Source: Euglena gracilis
Lineage: Eukaryota > Euglenida > Euglenophyceae > Euglenales
Length of the DNA: 64,000 bases
Assembly (NCBI GenBank): GCA_039621445.1
Contig: CP154954.1
Coordinates: forward strand, 41,967,572 to 42,031,571
Direction: 5' to 3'
The notes beneath the pieces are model-generated. The model saw only the letters and a list, made by a program, of their open reading frames with translations, was not told the origin of the DNA and searched no databases. Shown here piece after piece: positions 32,100 to 43,719 of this stretch (positions within the stretch are counted from its first letter, which is position 1; each line of letters starts with the position of its first letter). The position numbers were made by a program, and so were the translations under genes.

Positions 32100-33160
32100 T
32101 TTGCCATTGTGAGGCCAGATTGTGCACTGAAAAAAGGGGGGCCAGGGAAATCTCCAAAGAACCTTGGGCACCAAGTCTTTGATAGTGGGCTGTGAAAGCC
32201 TCCACCCCCTTCCATTGACCAATTTCACAAAGTTCTTGGGCAGAAAGACCCAGTTTTTTGAGTAAACCAACCCCTGCCCCTCTGGTGGAGTGGGGTCCCC
32301 AAACCTGGGGGGGGGTACCTCCTGTTTGGTCAAAAATTCTTTGGTGATAGAAGCAATGGTATCTGCCTTAATGGCTTTGTAGGGGGGTTTTAACGTAATT
32401 AGCAGGGGGCCCCAGGTTTCATAAAGAAACGTGTTGCTGCCACATAAGCCATCATTAAATGAAAGGGGCTGATTTGGGGGCACTGGGGAATGGAGACAAC
32501 TCTCTCCCACTTATGGAGCTTTTGCCCTTTACGTTTAATTTTGATGTAGGGTGCCCCCCCCCAACACACTGGTGGTTCTTTGGACCTGTGCCAAATCTGA
32601 ACTTCTGTATAAACAGAGGATGCGTGAACAGAAAATGAGTTGTGTACGCAATGTACAAATATCAGAGGGCAGGGGGGACTGTGCCAGCCCCAGGAGGATT
32701 GGGAGGGGATCCCAGAATGCACCATATTTCTCCAGGTTTTGGTTCCAAAGCCTTTTATAAGGTGCTAACATGGTATGGAACCTCAGGCCCCCAAAGCCAA
32801 GGATTAATAGCATAGCACTGTATGCATTGCGTGCTTGGGGCTTTGAAAATTGAAACAGTTGAATTGAAGCGTCAACCACTTGGTCAGTGGTGGCTTCAGG
32901 GGGGGGGTACCCCCATTTTGTCCAAAATCACCCATAAAAGCGTAAAAGCGCTTTGATAACGCTTTAAACTGGGGTTTCTGCCCAGGAAATCGTTAATGGA
33001 TGTATTTTGTATTTGTTTCCCCTCCAGAATTTGCCTGAGCAAACCATGCAAAGTAGGGGCCACCTGGGGGGTGGCATTTCTTCCCCCCTGCAATTGGTGA
33101 ACATACCCTTGTAAGGGGTGATTTTCAGGCAGGGGGACCCTGGTATTTTCATTTTTATTA
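32100..33160 (-). pseudogene. Tyrosine recombinase of the left copy, frameshifted
   Basis: Catalytic pattern visible in pieces: Arg in LCLYRSSDLAQV (about 32600), HSTRGAG as the HxxR box (about 32280-32300), and Tyr in AHYQRLGA (about 32185). At least two frame changes separate them. Confidence 0.72.
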
Positions 33161-34123
33161 ACTGGGGGTGAATCCCAACGGGTAGAAATTTCCCAAAATC
33201 CCATGAATTAACATGTGGCTGAATCCCAGTAGGGGGTGACCATCAAAACTTTGGCTTGTGGAAACCTTCTTAATCTGGGGAGAAAATTTTGAATTACAGA
33301 CCAGGGGGGATTTGCATAAAGGCCCCCCATGTTGTCCAGTGGACATTGCAATGCATCCACTGCTGTGGCTTCCCATGGTGAGGCAAAAAGGTCTGTTTTC
33401 AGGCTTATGTAATTTTTGAACTGCTGCCTCAGCCATTGAAAAAGTTGGGGGTCTAGGGAATAATCCCCCCTGTCCATTTCCCACCTGCTTATGGGGTCTG
33501 CCAGGCATTCTTTTGAGGGGACCCACTTTACTTGCAGGTTTATGTTGTGTTCCATGCACCATTTGAAGAAGGGTCTTAGCATGGAATTGAAGGGGTCTTT
33601 TCTGCCCCCCCCTTTTGTTAAGTAATAGTAAATTACTTGATTGTCCACGGATAGGGACACAGTTTCCCCTGGCTGGCTGAGGCTTTGAACTGTGCTTATT
33701 GCTGCACCTAATTCTTTGACATTTATGTGCAGAATGGAGTTTTCCCTCCAAAATTCTTGCACAATTTTTCCTGTTCGAATGTCCAGCCCCCCCCCCCCCA
33801 GGCATGGGGCTGCTGTCTGAGTGCAACTCTCTGGTTGCACTTTGGGGGAAGGGTCTGCCCCCCCAGGTGTCCAGCAGGTTTTTTATTTCTCTTAATTGGT
33901 CCTTTATTCTTTGGAAGATGGGGTGTTTTGAGTCCCATGGGGCTGTGGAATTTTCCACTAAAAAATTTGCCAGGGCATCCGTAAAGGCCCTTAGAAAGGG
34001 CAGGGCCATGAGATTGCATCTGATTTGGCCCAAAATGGCAGCCAATTGCCTTTTTGACAAGTAATATTTTTTCACCATTTTTCCCAGCTCCTTTTTTACT
34101 GTTTTTATTTTCTGGGGGGGCAC
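33160..34123 (-). pseudogene. RT connection, RNase H and DIRS-type domain of the left copy, frameshifted
   Basis: KYYLSKRQLAAILGQIRCNL at the start. RNase H-like LHINVKELGAA, VDNQVIYYYL, KWVPSKECLADPISR. Then the block typical of DIRS elements (DPQLFQWL, TDLFASPWEA, YANPPWSVI). The two halves are in different frames; the switch falls at the C run near 33790. Confidence 0.75.
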
Positions 34124-35039
34124 CTGTAATTTTCCCTCTTGGAAGTTTAGTTGAAATCCAAGATGATTTACGATTTGGGTGGGCTGCAGGGTGGACTTTT
34201 TTACATTGATTTTGTTTGAACCCTGATTTGATTAAATCCCTGACCACTGTGTTCAGGTGATTTTGTAAGATGATTTGTGTTGGGGCCACCAGCAAAATGT
34301 CGTCCAGGTAAATAAATACCTGGATGCCCCTTTTCCTCCACAGCTTTTCGAATGTTTTCATGACTGACATGAAAATTTGGGGCATTACATTCAGGCCAAA
34401 ACAGCCTGTCTGGAATTCCCAGGTCTGCCCCCCCACCTGATGCCTTAAAAATGGCCTTAGGCCTGGACTTACTGGAATATGAAAAAAGGCGTCTTTCAGG
34501 TCTATTTTGGCTGCCCAGTGGCCCTTTTCCAAAACTGGAAAAATGTGCTGGATGTGATCCAGCTTGAAAGGTTTCACTTGAAACTGCTGATTTAATTCTC
34601 TGCAGTCGCTGATCATTCTCCATTTGGTTGTTCCCCCTTCTGGTTTCGAAATTAGAAACCATGGGATTAAATGCTGGGTTTCTGAATCCCAAACTCGTTT
34701 TATTGACCCAGTTTTTTCGTAATCCAACAGGATTTTTTCTGCCTGGTTCAGGTCCAGGTTGGCTCTGGGTTTTGGGTGGGTGGACAATTTTGGTGGGCTG
34801 ACCCAGGGGGGTTGAATGCCATCCCTGATGAGTTGACATGTTGTTGGGGGGGCATTTTTTGTCCACCATTTTAGGCTGTTTTGCAGCCTTTGATGGAGGG
34901 GGGTGTCTCCCCATTTTTCCTCCATGGAATTTATTTCTTGGATCAGATGATTTTGGGGGGGCTGGGCTGGGGGTGTTGGACATTTTAGGCTTTTTTGCAA
35001 CCTTTGATGGAGGGGGGTGTCTCCCCCTCTTTCCCCCAT
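34124..35039 (-). pseudogene. Reverse transcriptase of the left DIRS-like copy
   Basis: Visible motifs: NLDLNQAEKILLDYEKTG, SKPEGGTTKWRMISDCRELN, IDLKDAFFHIP, YLDD at 34300-34311 and NTVVRDLIKSGF. The polymerase frame continues upstream to 36209, interrupted by one TAA at 35040 inside a tandem duplication. Past about 34130 the frame shifts. Confidence 0.8.
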
Positions 35040-36225
35040 TTAATTTATTTTCTGGATAAGATGATTCTGGGGGGGCTGGGTTGGGGGTGTTGGACATTGC
35101 ACCCCTAGGTCCCCTAGGGCTTGGGCCCTTGGAAAAAGAAATTTTTTCTGGGGGGATGTGCATGCACTCTCTCCCTCTCTGCTCACCTCTCTGGATGATC
35201 TTGTTGTTGGAAGACATACCATAGGGCTTAATGCCCCTGTTTGGCCTGTCTGGTCTTCTCCAGGTTGACGTGGTTGGTTCACATACCATAGGGGGGCCTC
35301 TGTGGGTCCCCCCCTTGATTGAATCATTGGGAATTGAGGAATAATTGTTGGAGGGGTTCCTGCCCCTCCCTCCATAAGGGCCACTGTGGGTCCCTTTTCC
35401 TCCTGGGGCTGGGTCAATGAAAGGGCCACTGTGGGTCCCTTTTTCCCCCATTTTTGGCAGAGGGCCTCTGTGGGTCCCTCGGGGGATTTCTCCAGCAGCT
35501 GCCTTAGCTTCTTGGTGGCCACTGTGGGTCCACCCTGCTGGTGCTTTAGCTTCTTGGTGGCCACTGTGGGTCCACCCTGCTGGTCTCCAAGGTTTCCATG
35601 TATAAATTTTTTTCCATAATCCATCTTGTGGTCTTCCAGGCCTTGATTTCTTCTTGGCCTCCAACCCCATTGGAAATCTGGGGGGGCTGCTGTGGCCCCC
35701 CCTTGTCCCCTTGAGAGGGGCTGTTGTGATAGATGAATTGGGGGGGTTGGACAGACCTTTTCTGCCCCTTCCTGAGGGGATTTGCTTGAAAAACTGGCCC
35801 CCATGGCCCCTGTGGTGTTGACCTCCTTGGCCTTGATTCCATCTCCCCATCTTCTGGCCAATTTGTGCCCAGGCTGCTGGGCGCCTTTGGGGGAGATGCC
35901 CCTGATTTGTGGGCTTTGATTGGCCAAGCATTTTGCATTTGAAGCATTTTGGGCCCCCATGGCCCATTCTTTGCCCACAAAGGGCTGGTGCTGGCTTCTG
36001 TCTTCTTGGCCTTCTGGCCACTGTGGTCCAAGGACTGTGGCCGTCACTGGGGGGGGTTTTGGGCTGGGAAATTTCTGGGGTGGGGGGCTGGGTGGGAAGA
36101 ACGGCCACGGTTTGCCACGTGATGACCGCATCTCCAAGTTCTCCAGCTGCTGCGGCATCTGCTCCAGGACGTCCGCGGCCGTGAAATTCCAATTTCTTCT
36201 CAACTGCACTGTTCATTGAAGTCAA
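34850..36225 (-). pseudogene. Gag-like frame of the left DIRS-like copy
   Basis: ATG at 36225. Rich in Gly, Pro, Gln and Lys, with repeated THSGP/THRGP words (35370-35600). The block KQIPSGRGR is shared with the right copy, so this is the conserved frame. It overlaps the polymerase frame in another phase and stays open until 34201. Confidence 0.55.
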
Positions 36226-36339
36226 ATTTGAAATTTGATAATTGACTTTTGATTTGATATTCGTCTGGTTCGTGTCCTTCTGGATATTGAAATGATATTG
36301 ACTTTTTTTCCCTTGGTTCTTCTTCGTTCGTGAACTCTT

Positions 36340-36750
36340 TTCCTTTCTTCTGGGTGTCGAAGGGCAATTTAGGAATCAGCCAACTCCGGCGAAAAAAGGC
36401 ACTAAGCGGGACCTCCTAACCCAGCGCAGCGAACAATCACACAACAAACCGCCGGCGAGCAAGGCATGGCCTCACAATGGCAAAGTGCGGAGCCCGAGGT
36501 GTCGGACAAAAAAAACAATGCCGGGAGGAGCAGGGCATTTGGCCGAAAGTGCGAAGGTGCCAGACACCTCGGGCTCCGCACGACACCTCGGGCTCCGCAT
36601 TTTGCCCTTGTGAGGCCATGCCTTGCTCGCCGGCGGTGTTCTTTGGATTGTTCGGGTGCGCTGGGTTTGGAGGCCCCGCTTAGTGCCTTTTTCCGCCGGA
36701 GCTGGCTGATTCTTCATTTGCCCTTCGAAAACCCAGAAGAAAGGACCTTC
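36340..36750. repeat. Palindrome joining the two DIRS-like copies head to head
   Basis: Arms 36340-36500 and 36590-36750 are imperfect reverse complements (CTTTCTTCTGGGTGTCGAAG against CTTCGAAAACCCAGAAGAAAG; CCGGCGAGCAAGGCATGGCC against its complement). Loop of about 90 bp contains ACACCTCGGGCTCCGC repeats. Confidence 0.82.
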
Positions 36751-36899
36751 AATTCAAGAACCTTGAAAAGTGAATTTGACAGAGTAAAGTCATCGAATTA
36801 TTCGGAAAGTGACGCTCGCCGAGAATATCAAATCAGAATTTGTTGGCATATTCCAGCCTTCAATGAAAAAAGGAAATTGCCAGCGTGAGGAAGAGCGTT

Positions 36900-37760
36900 G
36901 CTGAATAACAAGAACTGGCTGCCGCTACAGCTGGGCGACCTGACTTGCACCGTGGCGATCCCTGGCTGTCCCATCCCCCCAGAAAAACTTTCTGAAAACC
37001 CACCCAGTGACAGCCACAGACACAAAAGCCAAGACAGCTGTCATGCCACTACGGAAAGGGAGGCATGGAGGCCCGCAACCCAGGTACGCCAACACCTTGT
37101 TCAAGCTGGGCCATGGAGGTCGCAATAGCAATGGCCATGGTGGCCGATGGAACAAAGGCCGGGGTGACCAACAATACCAAGGCCAGGGAGGCCGCTTCCA
37201 CAAACAGATGCCCAGTGGCAGGGGCAGGACAGGTCCACAACACCCCCCCAACCATTTCTTCATCTCAAACCCTATCAGGAGTAAAGGATTGGCCCCCAGA
37301 GGCCCGCCAAGGTTTTCAATGGACATGGCGTCCCATATCAAAGAGAAGTCAATGGGGACTGTCAAATTTTTAAGAGGGCCAGTGGAGCCAACATCAAGAG
37401 GGCCAGTGGGGCCAGAATTATCATCAAGGCCCCAGTGGCCTTGATCATCTTTATTATCAAGGCCACTGGGGCCATCGGATATCAGAAGGGGGAAAACCCA
37501 GAAGCTAGAAGGCTGTCCCCCAGCAGGGGGTTTCAATGTACTGTGGCAGCCCCAGGAGGATGCCCCCAAAGGGGCAGTGGAGGACAAGGGGGCAACCCCC
37601 CATCAACTTTATTTGTCAATGCCCATGGCAGGGGCAAGCCAAAACAAGGGGGAGACCCAAAAAGTGGCCCCTATGGTATGTCAATCGACAACACCAATGA
37701 CAAAGTAGAAGATCAGAAAACCCGTGCGCAGAGCATGCACCCCCCCAGCCACCTTTAGAA
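36900..37760 (+). pseudogene. Gag-like frame of the right DIRS-like copy
   Basis: Pieces include LGDLTCTVAIPGCPIPPEKL and, in another frame, GGRFHKQMPSGRGRTGPQ, matching the left copy. Broken by frame changes around 37000 and 37440. Confidence 0.55.
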
Positions 37761-37829
37761 AATGCTCAATCCCCAGGGGCACCAGGGGTGCAATGTACAA
37801 CAGCCCCCCAACCAGCCCCCAGCAAATCA

Positions 37830-38680
37830 TCTAGTTCGGAAAATACATTCCATGGAGGAAAAATGGGGAGACACCTCCCTGTACCAGAGACTTCAAAAAA
37901 GTCTAAAATGGTGGACAAAAAATTCCCCCCTAGCAACATTTCAATTAATAATAATAAAAAATGGAATTAAACCCCCCTGTACAAATCCCCCAAAATTGTT
38001 CACCAACACAAAACCCAGAGCCAACCTGGACCTGAACCAGGCAGAAAAAATTCAGCTGGATTACGAAAAAAACTGGGTCGGTGAAACGAATTTGTGATTC
38101 AGAAACCCAGCATTTGATCCCATGGTTTTTAATTTCAAAACCAGAAGGGGGAACAACCAAACGGAGAACGATCAGCGACTGCAGAGAAATAAATCAGTAA
38201 TTTGAAGTAAAACCTTTCAAGCTGGATCATATCCAACACATTTTTCCAGTTTTGGAAAAGGGCCACTGGGCAGCAAAAAAAAACCTAAAGGATCTATTTG
38301 CATATTTCAGTAAGTCCAGGCCCAAGGCCTTTTTTGAGACATCAGGTGGGAGGGCAGACCTGGTAATTTCAAACAGAAACAGGCTGCTTTGGCCTAAATG
38401 TAATGCCCCAAATTTTCGTGTCAGTAATGAAAACTTTCGAAAAGCTGTGGAGAAAAAGGGGCACCCAGGTGTTTGACAACTGTGTTCAGGTGTTTTTGCA
38501 AAGGGTTTTGGGTGGGGGCCACCAGCAGAAGGTCGTCCAGGTAAACAAAGATCTGCTGGATTCTGGGTTCAAAATCAATGTGGAAAAGTCCGCCCTCCAG
38601 CCCACCCAAGTAACCCATCTGGGTTTTCAGCTGAACTTCCAGGAAGGAAAGCTACAGGTGCCCACAGCCACAGCAGTGTC
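37830..38680 (+). pseudogene. Reverse transcriptase of the right copy, with inverted active-site segment
   Basis: Readable pieces: SMEEKWGDTSLYQRLQ, NLDLNQAEKIQLDYEK, then RKRGTQVF and KDLLDSGFKINVEKS. Between the last two (about 38475-38546) the + strand is unlike any RT, but the opposite strand reads VYLDDLLLVAPTQNP. The active-site segment is flipped, so this copy cannot make a working RT. Confidence 0.8.
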
Positions 38681-38789
38681 CACAGCTCCATCCGATTCAA
38701 AAAATCCCATTTCACAGCAAATGAAAGCCATTTGAGAGAAATAAACGTTCTGCTGGACCCCTGGGGGGGAGACCCTTCCCCCAAAGTGC

Positions 38790-39440
38790 AACCAGAGAGT
38801 TTCACTCAGGCAGCAGCATCCATGCCTGGGGGGGGGGGGGCTGCACAGCCGCACAGGAGAAATTATGCAGGAATTTTGGAGAAAGGACTCCATTTTGCAC
38901 ATCAATGTAAAGGACCTCAGTGCAGCAATCAGCACTGTGAAAAGTTTAAGCAAACCTGGAGAAACCGTTTCTTTGTCAGTGGACAACCATGTGATTAAAG
39001 ATTTCTAAACAAAAGGAGGGGGCAGAAAGGACCCATTCAACAAAACGCTGAGACCATTTTTCAAACGGTGCATGGAAAAACAACTGAACCTCCAAGTCAA
39101 TTGGGTACCTTCAAAAGAATGCCTGGCAGACCCCATAGGCAGATGAGAAATGGACAGGGGGGGATTATTCTTTAGACCCCCAAATTTTTCAATGGCTAAG
39201 AAAGCAATTCAAAGGTTTCATAAATTTGGAAACAGACTGATTTGCATCCCCGGGCAACAAAAAACTGCCCAATTTGGTGGCCAGGTGGCCCCACTGGGAG
39301 GCTACAGCAGTAGACGCATTACAACGTCCACTGGACAACATGGGGGATCTTTATGCAAACCCTTCCTGGTCAATAATTCAACAATTTCTACCCAGGCTGA
39401 AAATGTTTCCCCAGAGCAAGAGTTTCGATGGTCACCCCCT
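38790..39440 (+). pseudogene. RNase H and DIRS-type domain of the right copy
   Basis: LHFAHQCKGPQCSNQH, NRFFVSGQ, then in other frames WVPSKECLADPI, VARWPHWEATAVDALQRPLD and YANPSWSIIQQFLPRL. Several stops and shifts. Confidence 0.65.
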
Positions 39441-39449
39441 ACTGGGATT

Positions 39450-40460
39450 CAGCACATGGTGGCCCCAATTAATAAAAATGAAAGTTCCAGGGACCCCCTG
39501 CCTGAAAATCACCACCTACAGAGGCATGTTCACCAATTGCAGGGAGGGGGGGAACAAATGCCACCCCCCCCAGGTGGCCCCTGTTTTGCATGGTTTGCTC
39601 AGGCAAATTTTGAGGGGAAACAAATTCAGGTTCAGACCATTAACGATTTCCTGGGGAGAAACCCCAGTTTAAAACGCTATCGGAGTGCCTTTGCACTTCT
39701 GTGGGTAATTTTGGAGCACATCGGGGTATCTCCAATGAAGCCACCACAGACCAAGTGGCTGACGCTTTAATTCATTTTTCAGTTTCCCAAGGCCCAAGCC
39801 CGTAATGCCCACAGTGCTATGCTTTTGATTCCTGGGTGTGGTGGGCTACGCTGTTAACCCCCTACAAGAGGCTTTGGAACCAAAACATGGAGAAGTATGG
39901 GGCATTTTGGGATCCACTCCCAATCCTCCTGGGGCTTGCAAAGGCGCCTATGCCGAATGCTATTTGTACACTGCGTACACAACTGATTCTTTGCTCACGA
40001 ATCCTCTGTTTATACCGATCCTCAGACTTATCACAAGTCAAACGAACCACCAGTGTGTTGGGTAGGGCACCCTACATCAAGATTAAGCGTAAAGGACAAA
40101 AATTCCAAAGTGGGAAAGGGTTTGTCCATTCGCCAGTGTCCCCAGATAAGCCCATTTCATTTAATGATGTGCTATGTGGCTGCTACATGTTTATTCGTCA
40201 GCCGAGGGGGCCCCCCCCTAATTTCGTTAAAAACCCCCTTCAGGGCCATAAGTGCAGACACAATTGCTTCCATCACAAAAGACTTTTTGGCCAAGCAAGA
40301 GGTACCCCCCCAGGTGTGGGGGGCCCACTCCACCAGAGGAGCAGGGGTTGGTTTACTCAAAAAATTGGGCCTTTCTGCCCAAGAAGTTTTGTGAAATTGG
40401 TTAGTGGAGGGTGGTGGAGGCTTTTACAGCCCACTATCAAAGAGTTGGTGCTCAAGGCGC
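39450..40460 (+). pseudogene. Tyrosine recombinase of the right copy
   Basis: Arg in LCLYRSSDLSQV (40002-40037), HSTRGAG (about 40325-40345) and Tyr in AHYQRVGA (about 40427-40450) are all present. A TAG lies between the HxxR box and the Tyr (about 40401). Confidence 0.7.
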
Positions 40461-41057
40461 CCTGGAAAATGCCCTGGCCACCCTAATTTCAGTGCACGAG
40501 GGCAACGTCCGGAGCCCGAGGTGTCTTGTACTCCTTCGAGGAAAATACGACAAGGGAGGAAGGGACACCGAGGGCGAAGCACAAAGACCTTGTGAGCCCG
40601 ACCCCCCCCACCACCCGTAAACGAAAGTTTATTTTCAAAATCCCTTGGTCAGAGAGTGGGTACCATGGGGGGAGAGGGGGGGGGACACCCCCCAGTGGCA
40701 AGAAGCCACATCGCTCAGTCAGAGCAGCATCATCAGCCAACTCCGGCGAGGCGGCACTAAGCGGGACTTCCTAACCCGGCGCACCCAAACAATCCAAACA
40801 ACACCGCCGGCGAGCAAGGCATGGCCTCACAAGGTCTTTGTGCTTCGCCCTCGGTGTCCCCTCCTCCCTTGTCGTTTTTCCTCGAGGGAGTAGAATTTGC
40901 TCTTGTGAGGCCATGCCTTGCTCGCCAGCGGTGTCGGACTCCCACGACACAGGAAGGAAGAGGAAGGGACCAAGAGGGCGAAGCAAGAAGATGGTGAGGA
41001 CCACCATCTCGCTGTGCCCCCACAATTAAACAGAAAGTAGCAGCCGGCGCAAAGAAG

Positions 41058-41366
41058 TAGGTCCCATCTTGGTTTTGTGCTTCACCAGTGAGGTCCATCC
41101 GTCCTAGGTCAGGGGGGCTATTCCCAAGACTTCTGATGCGGCTCCCGAGGTGTCCAAACAAGACCATTCGGGCTCCGCACGGGGCTCCCTCTTACTTCTT
41201 GAGGTTCGACGACAGTTGGCTGCAGATGTAAACTGAAACTTGGCTCCCCCCTCCGCCCCTACTGGCACACTTTGGGAGGGGGGGTTGGGCCTATCTTGGT
41301 TTTGTGCTTCGCCAGTGAGGCCCATCCGTCCTAGGTCAGGGGGCTCTTCCCAGGACTTCTGGACAT
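41058..41366. repeat. Direct repeat pair next to the right DIRS-like copy
   Basis: 41058-41140 and 41286-41366 share TCTTGGTTTTGTGCTTC, CCATCCGTCCTAGGTCAGGG and a following CCCA[A/G]GACTTCTG. Spacing 228 bp. Confidence 0.7.
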
Positions 41367-41369
41367 CAC

Positions 41370-43715
41370 TTGCTCAGCACTGCACCAAGATGGGACACTG
41401 TGCACCAAACGTTGCGCTAATTTTTTTCCGCCGAAAGGGCGGCACCAATTCCCAATAGTGATTTGATAAATCTTCAAAGTTTTTCCAAGGCTCCAATTCA
41501 CACCATCTCCGAAGATAAACCCAGAGACATAAACATTTGCACCGCTGCACCTCAGGTGCTGTGAGCCCCAAAAAAGCAGATGTCAGAATGCCATGGCTTT
41601 GCAAAACTTTTTTCGCTGTCCTCCCAATTCTATTGGCACTGAAGGGGGGGGTTGAAACCCAGAAAAAGTGTGCCATCTTTCTTTCCCACAGATGCAGTCA
41701 GTGCAACGTAGTGATCGAGCAGATGTGCAGGGGACAAAGTGGGTATGGAGGGTAGGGTGAGCAATCGTTCGAACTTCATTGTTCTGGCTCCTTTCCTCTG
41801 CAGGGCCCAGTAGTGAGCATCACCTTGCACCCACTTCTTTCTGATGGATCTGGCCACGCCTATTGACCTGCAAAGGTGAAGAAACCTCAAAAAAGTCCCA
41901 TCTTGGGGAAGTGTTGAGAAAGGGAGTCCAGTAGTCCAGGGGGGCCTACTGGCATAGGACGGAGGGACCCCCCTCGCGAAGCACAAAGCCAAGAGAGGCC
42001 CACCCCCAACCCAAAAGACAGGCTCGCTCACAAGGGGGAGGTCACCCCAGACTGTTCCACTTCAAGGCGTCAGCCCACTGGGGGGGGGGGTTCTTCACGG
42101 GGTTTTTTTTTTTAGCCTCTGTCGGACCTTCCCCAGCCAAAATAGGGGAAAATATGGCCGCGGGCCGACTGAGAATGAGCTGGGGCCCAGGCGGTGGACT
42201 TGGGAGGGGTAGGGGGTGGTCGGCCGACTGCCCAATTGGTCGGCTGACTGAGCGTAGTCAGTAGCAAGTCGGTGAGACAGGGCTCGGGGGGTGACCATTA
42301 TGCACTAACGTCAATATCGCCGACCTTTAGCCCCCTGAAAAATTGTCCAGACAGGGTGAAACCAAACAAAACGGACACCCACCCAAATGGCTTGGGAACT
42401 CCCCCAGTCGGGGGCGAATATGCAAGCCAAAGCGGGGGGAAAATCTCCGTTTTTTGGCGGTTTTTTTTTGGACAAAAATTCCCCGCCCCCCTGCCCATTT
42501 TATTTTCATGGCAAAAAAAACCTCACGGCGGATCAAAATGACCCACAAAAAAAAACTTAGCCCCCCAAACCATTTTGCAAACATAAAGGTATTTTATCAT
42601 TCGAGGGGTGGGTGCTGGGGAGAACTTCCTCCTAGAGCTTCGTAGAGTGTCCGTAGGCCGACTGGGACCATGGCAAAATGGCCAGCAAAAAAAGGACCCC
42701 CCACGGAGTAATTTGCCACACATTGCCAAGGCTTTTTTCCCCCACCGCGAGGATTTCTGTGGCCAACTAATTTCGCCTTCTCAGCATCGGAATATAGCCC
42801 AAATTGGAGGCCAGGTGGAGGGTATTTCACCGACTGTCCTCATAACCCCGAGGCAAATAGGAACGGTCGGGTGGTCGACCCCCCCCCTTGCCCGGGAGGT
42901 GGGTCGACTCACCAATTTTGGGGAAACGAGGATTTTGGCCAAAGAAAACTGTTGATTCCCCCCCGGAATGAACCAAAAATGCATGGTTTTGATGGCAAAC
43001 GCCACATTTTTTTCACAAAAACTTCTGGTTTTAAAAAATGGCAGTTTGAAGGGGGCGAAAAAAACGAGGGTCGAAGAATTCTAGGCCAAAATTAAGCACA
43101 TTTTTACCGAGACTTTTTCTCGTGGAATTCCCCCCCTATTTTCAATGGCACTTTTTGCCTGAAAAATAAATGGATTTTTTTTGGAAACCGTTGATTACAC
43201 CCGGCGCCGGGAAACGTTTTGGGGTCCAAAAGTTGGTGCTGCAGAAGTACGGGGCGGGGGGGGTCAACCCACCCTCTACCCTGACTGATCGGCTGATTCC
43301 CTTCCCGGCCCTACCTCCCCGTAAAAAGACCCCCCCCCCCAGCCCCACTCGGCCGATCCAGAAAAAATCCCAAAATAAGACGGCCCGTGGCGGTGCGAAG
43401 CACTGGGGGCGGTGAAAATTTTTCCTGGAGAATCAGCACCGGCCTCAATTCCACACAAAAAAGACAAAAAAGATTAAATTTCAAAAAAAATTCAGATTTT
43501 CCGTGTAAAAAAAAGCTCTAAATTTCAAATTGCACAAATTTACACGTGGCGCGATGCGCCGAAGGAAAATTTTGAGAGCCTCAAAAACATTGTTTTTTTC
43601 AGCCTGGGTCGGTCAAGAAAAAATGCAAAAAGACCCCCCTGGAAGTTTCCAGTGACAATATGACCCGGGTCATTTTTTGGGGGGGCGGGGGGTTTACCCC
43701 CCCCACCCCATCTCG
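41370..43715. other. Repeat-rich spacer, no gene supported
   Basis: Contains scattered GGCCGACT words (42160-42260, 42650), G/C runs and GGCGCC hairpins at 43200 and 43548. Open frames are short or made of repeats. Confidence 0.45.
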
Positions 43716-43719
43716 CCCA

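Larger units (their letters stand above)
31712..36540 (-). mobile_element. DIRS-like retrotransposon, left copy (minus strand)
   Basis: Order read on the minus strand: gag-like frame, reverse transcriptase, RNase H plus DIRS-type domain, tyrosine recombinase. Inverted terminal repeats: 31783-31880 (forward) and 36370-36478 (reverse), both with GGCCATGCCTTGCTCGCCGG and CCCGCTTAGTGCC. A further inverted pair, 31712-31785 with 32015-32088, brackets the 3' repeat, which fits the split/inverted ends of this order. Frames are interrupted, so it looks inactive. Confidence 0.8.
36540..40910 (+). mobile_element. DIRS-like retrotransposon, right copy (plus strand)
   Basis: Same domain order as the left copy, in the opposite direction: gag 36900-37760, RT 37830-38680, RNase H 38790-39140, DIRS domain 39150-39440, recombinase 39450-40460. 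Inverted terminal repeats at 36609-36712 and 40730-40822; extra inverted pair 40525-40600 with 40825-40905. Clearly diverged from the left copy at the protein level, so not a simple recent duplicate. Many stops and shifts. Confidence 0.8.

Noticed and set aside
34201-34850. Continuation of the gag frame of the left DIRS-like copy as a true coding region
   Set aside because: Over this part the frame is the shifted reading of the reverse transcriptase, whose motifs are in the other phase.
36466-36888. 140-codon plus-strand frame across the palindrome
   Set aside because: It is made of terminal repeat sequence of the DIRS-like elements and recurs wherever that repeat occurs.
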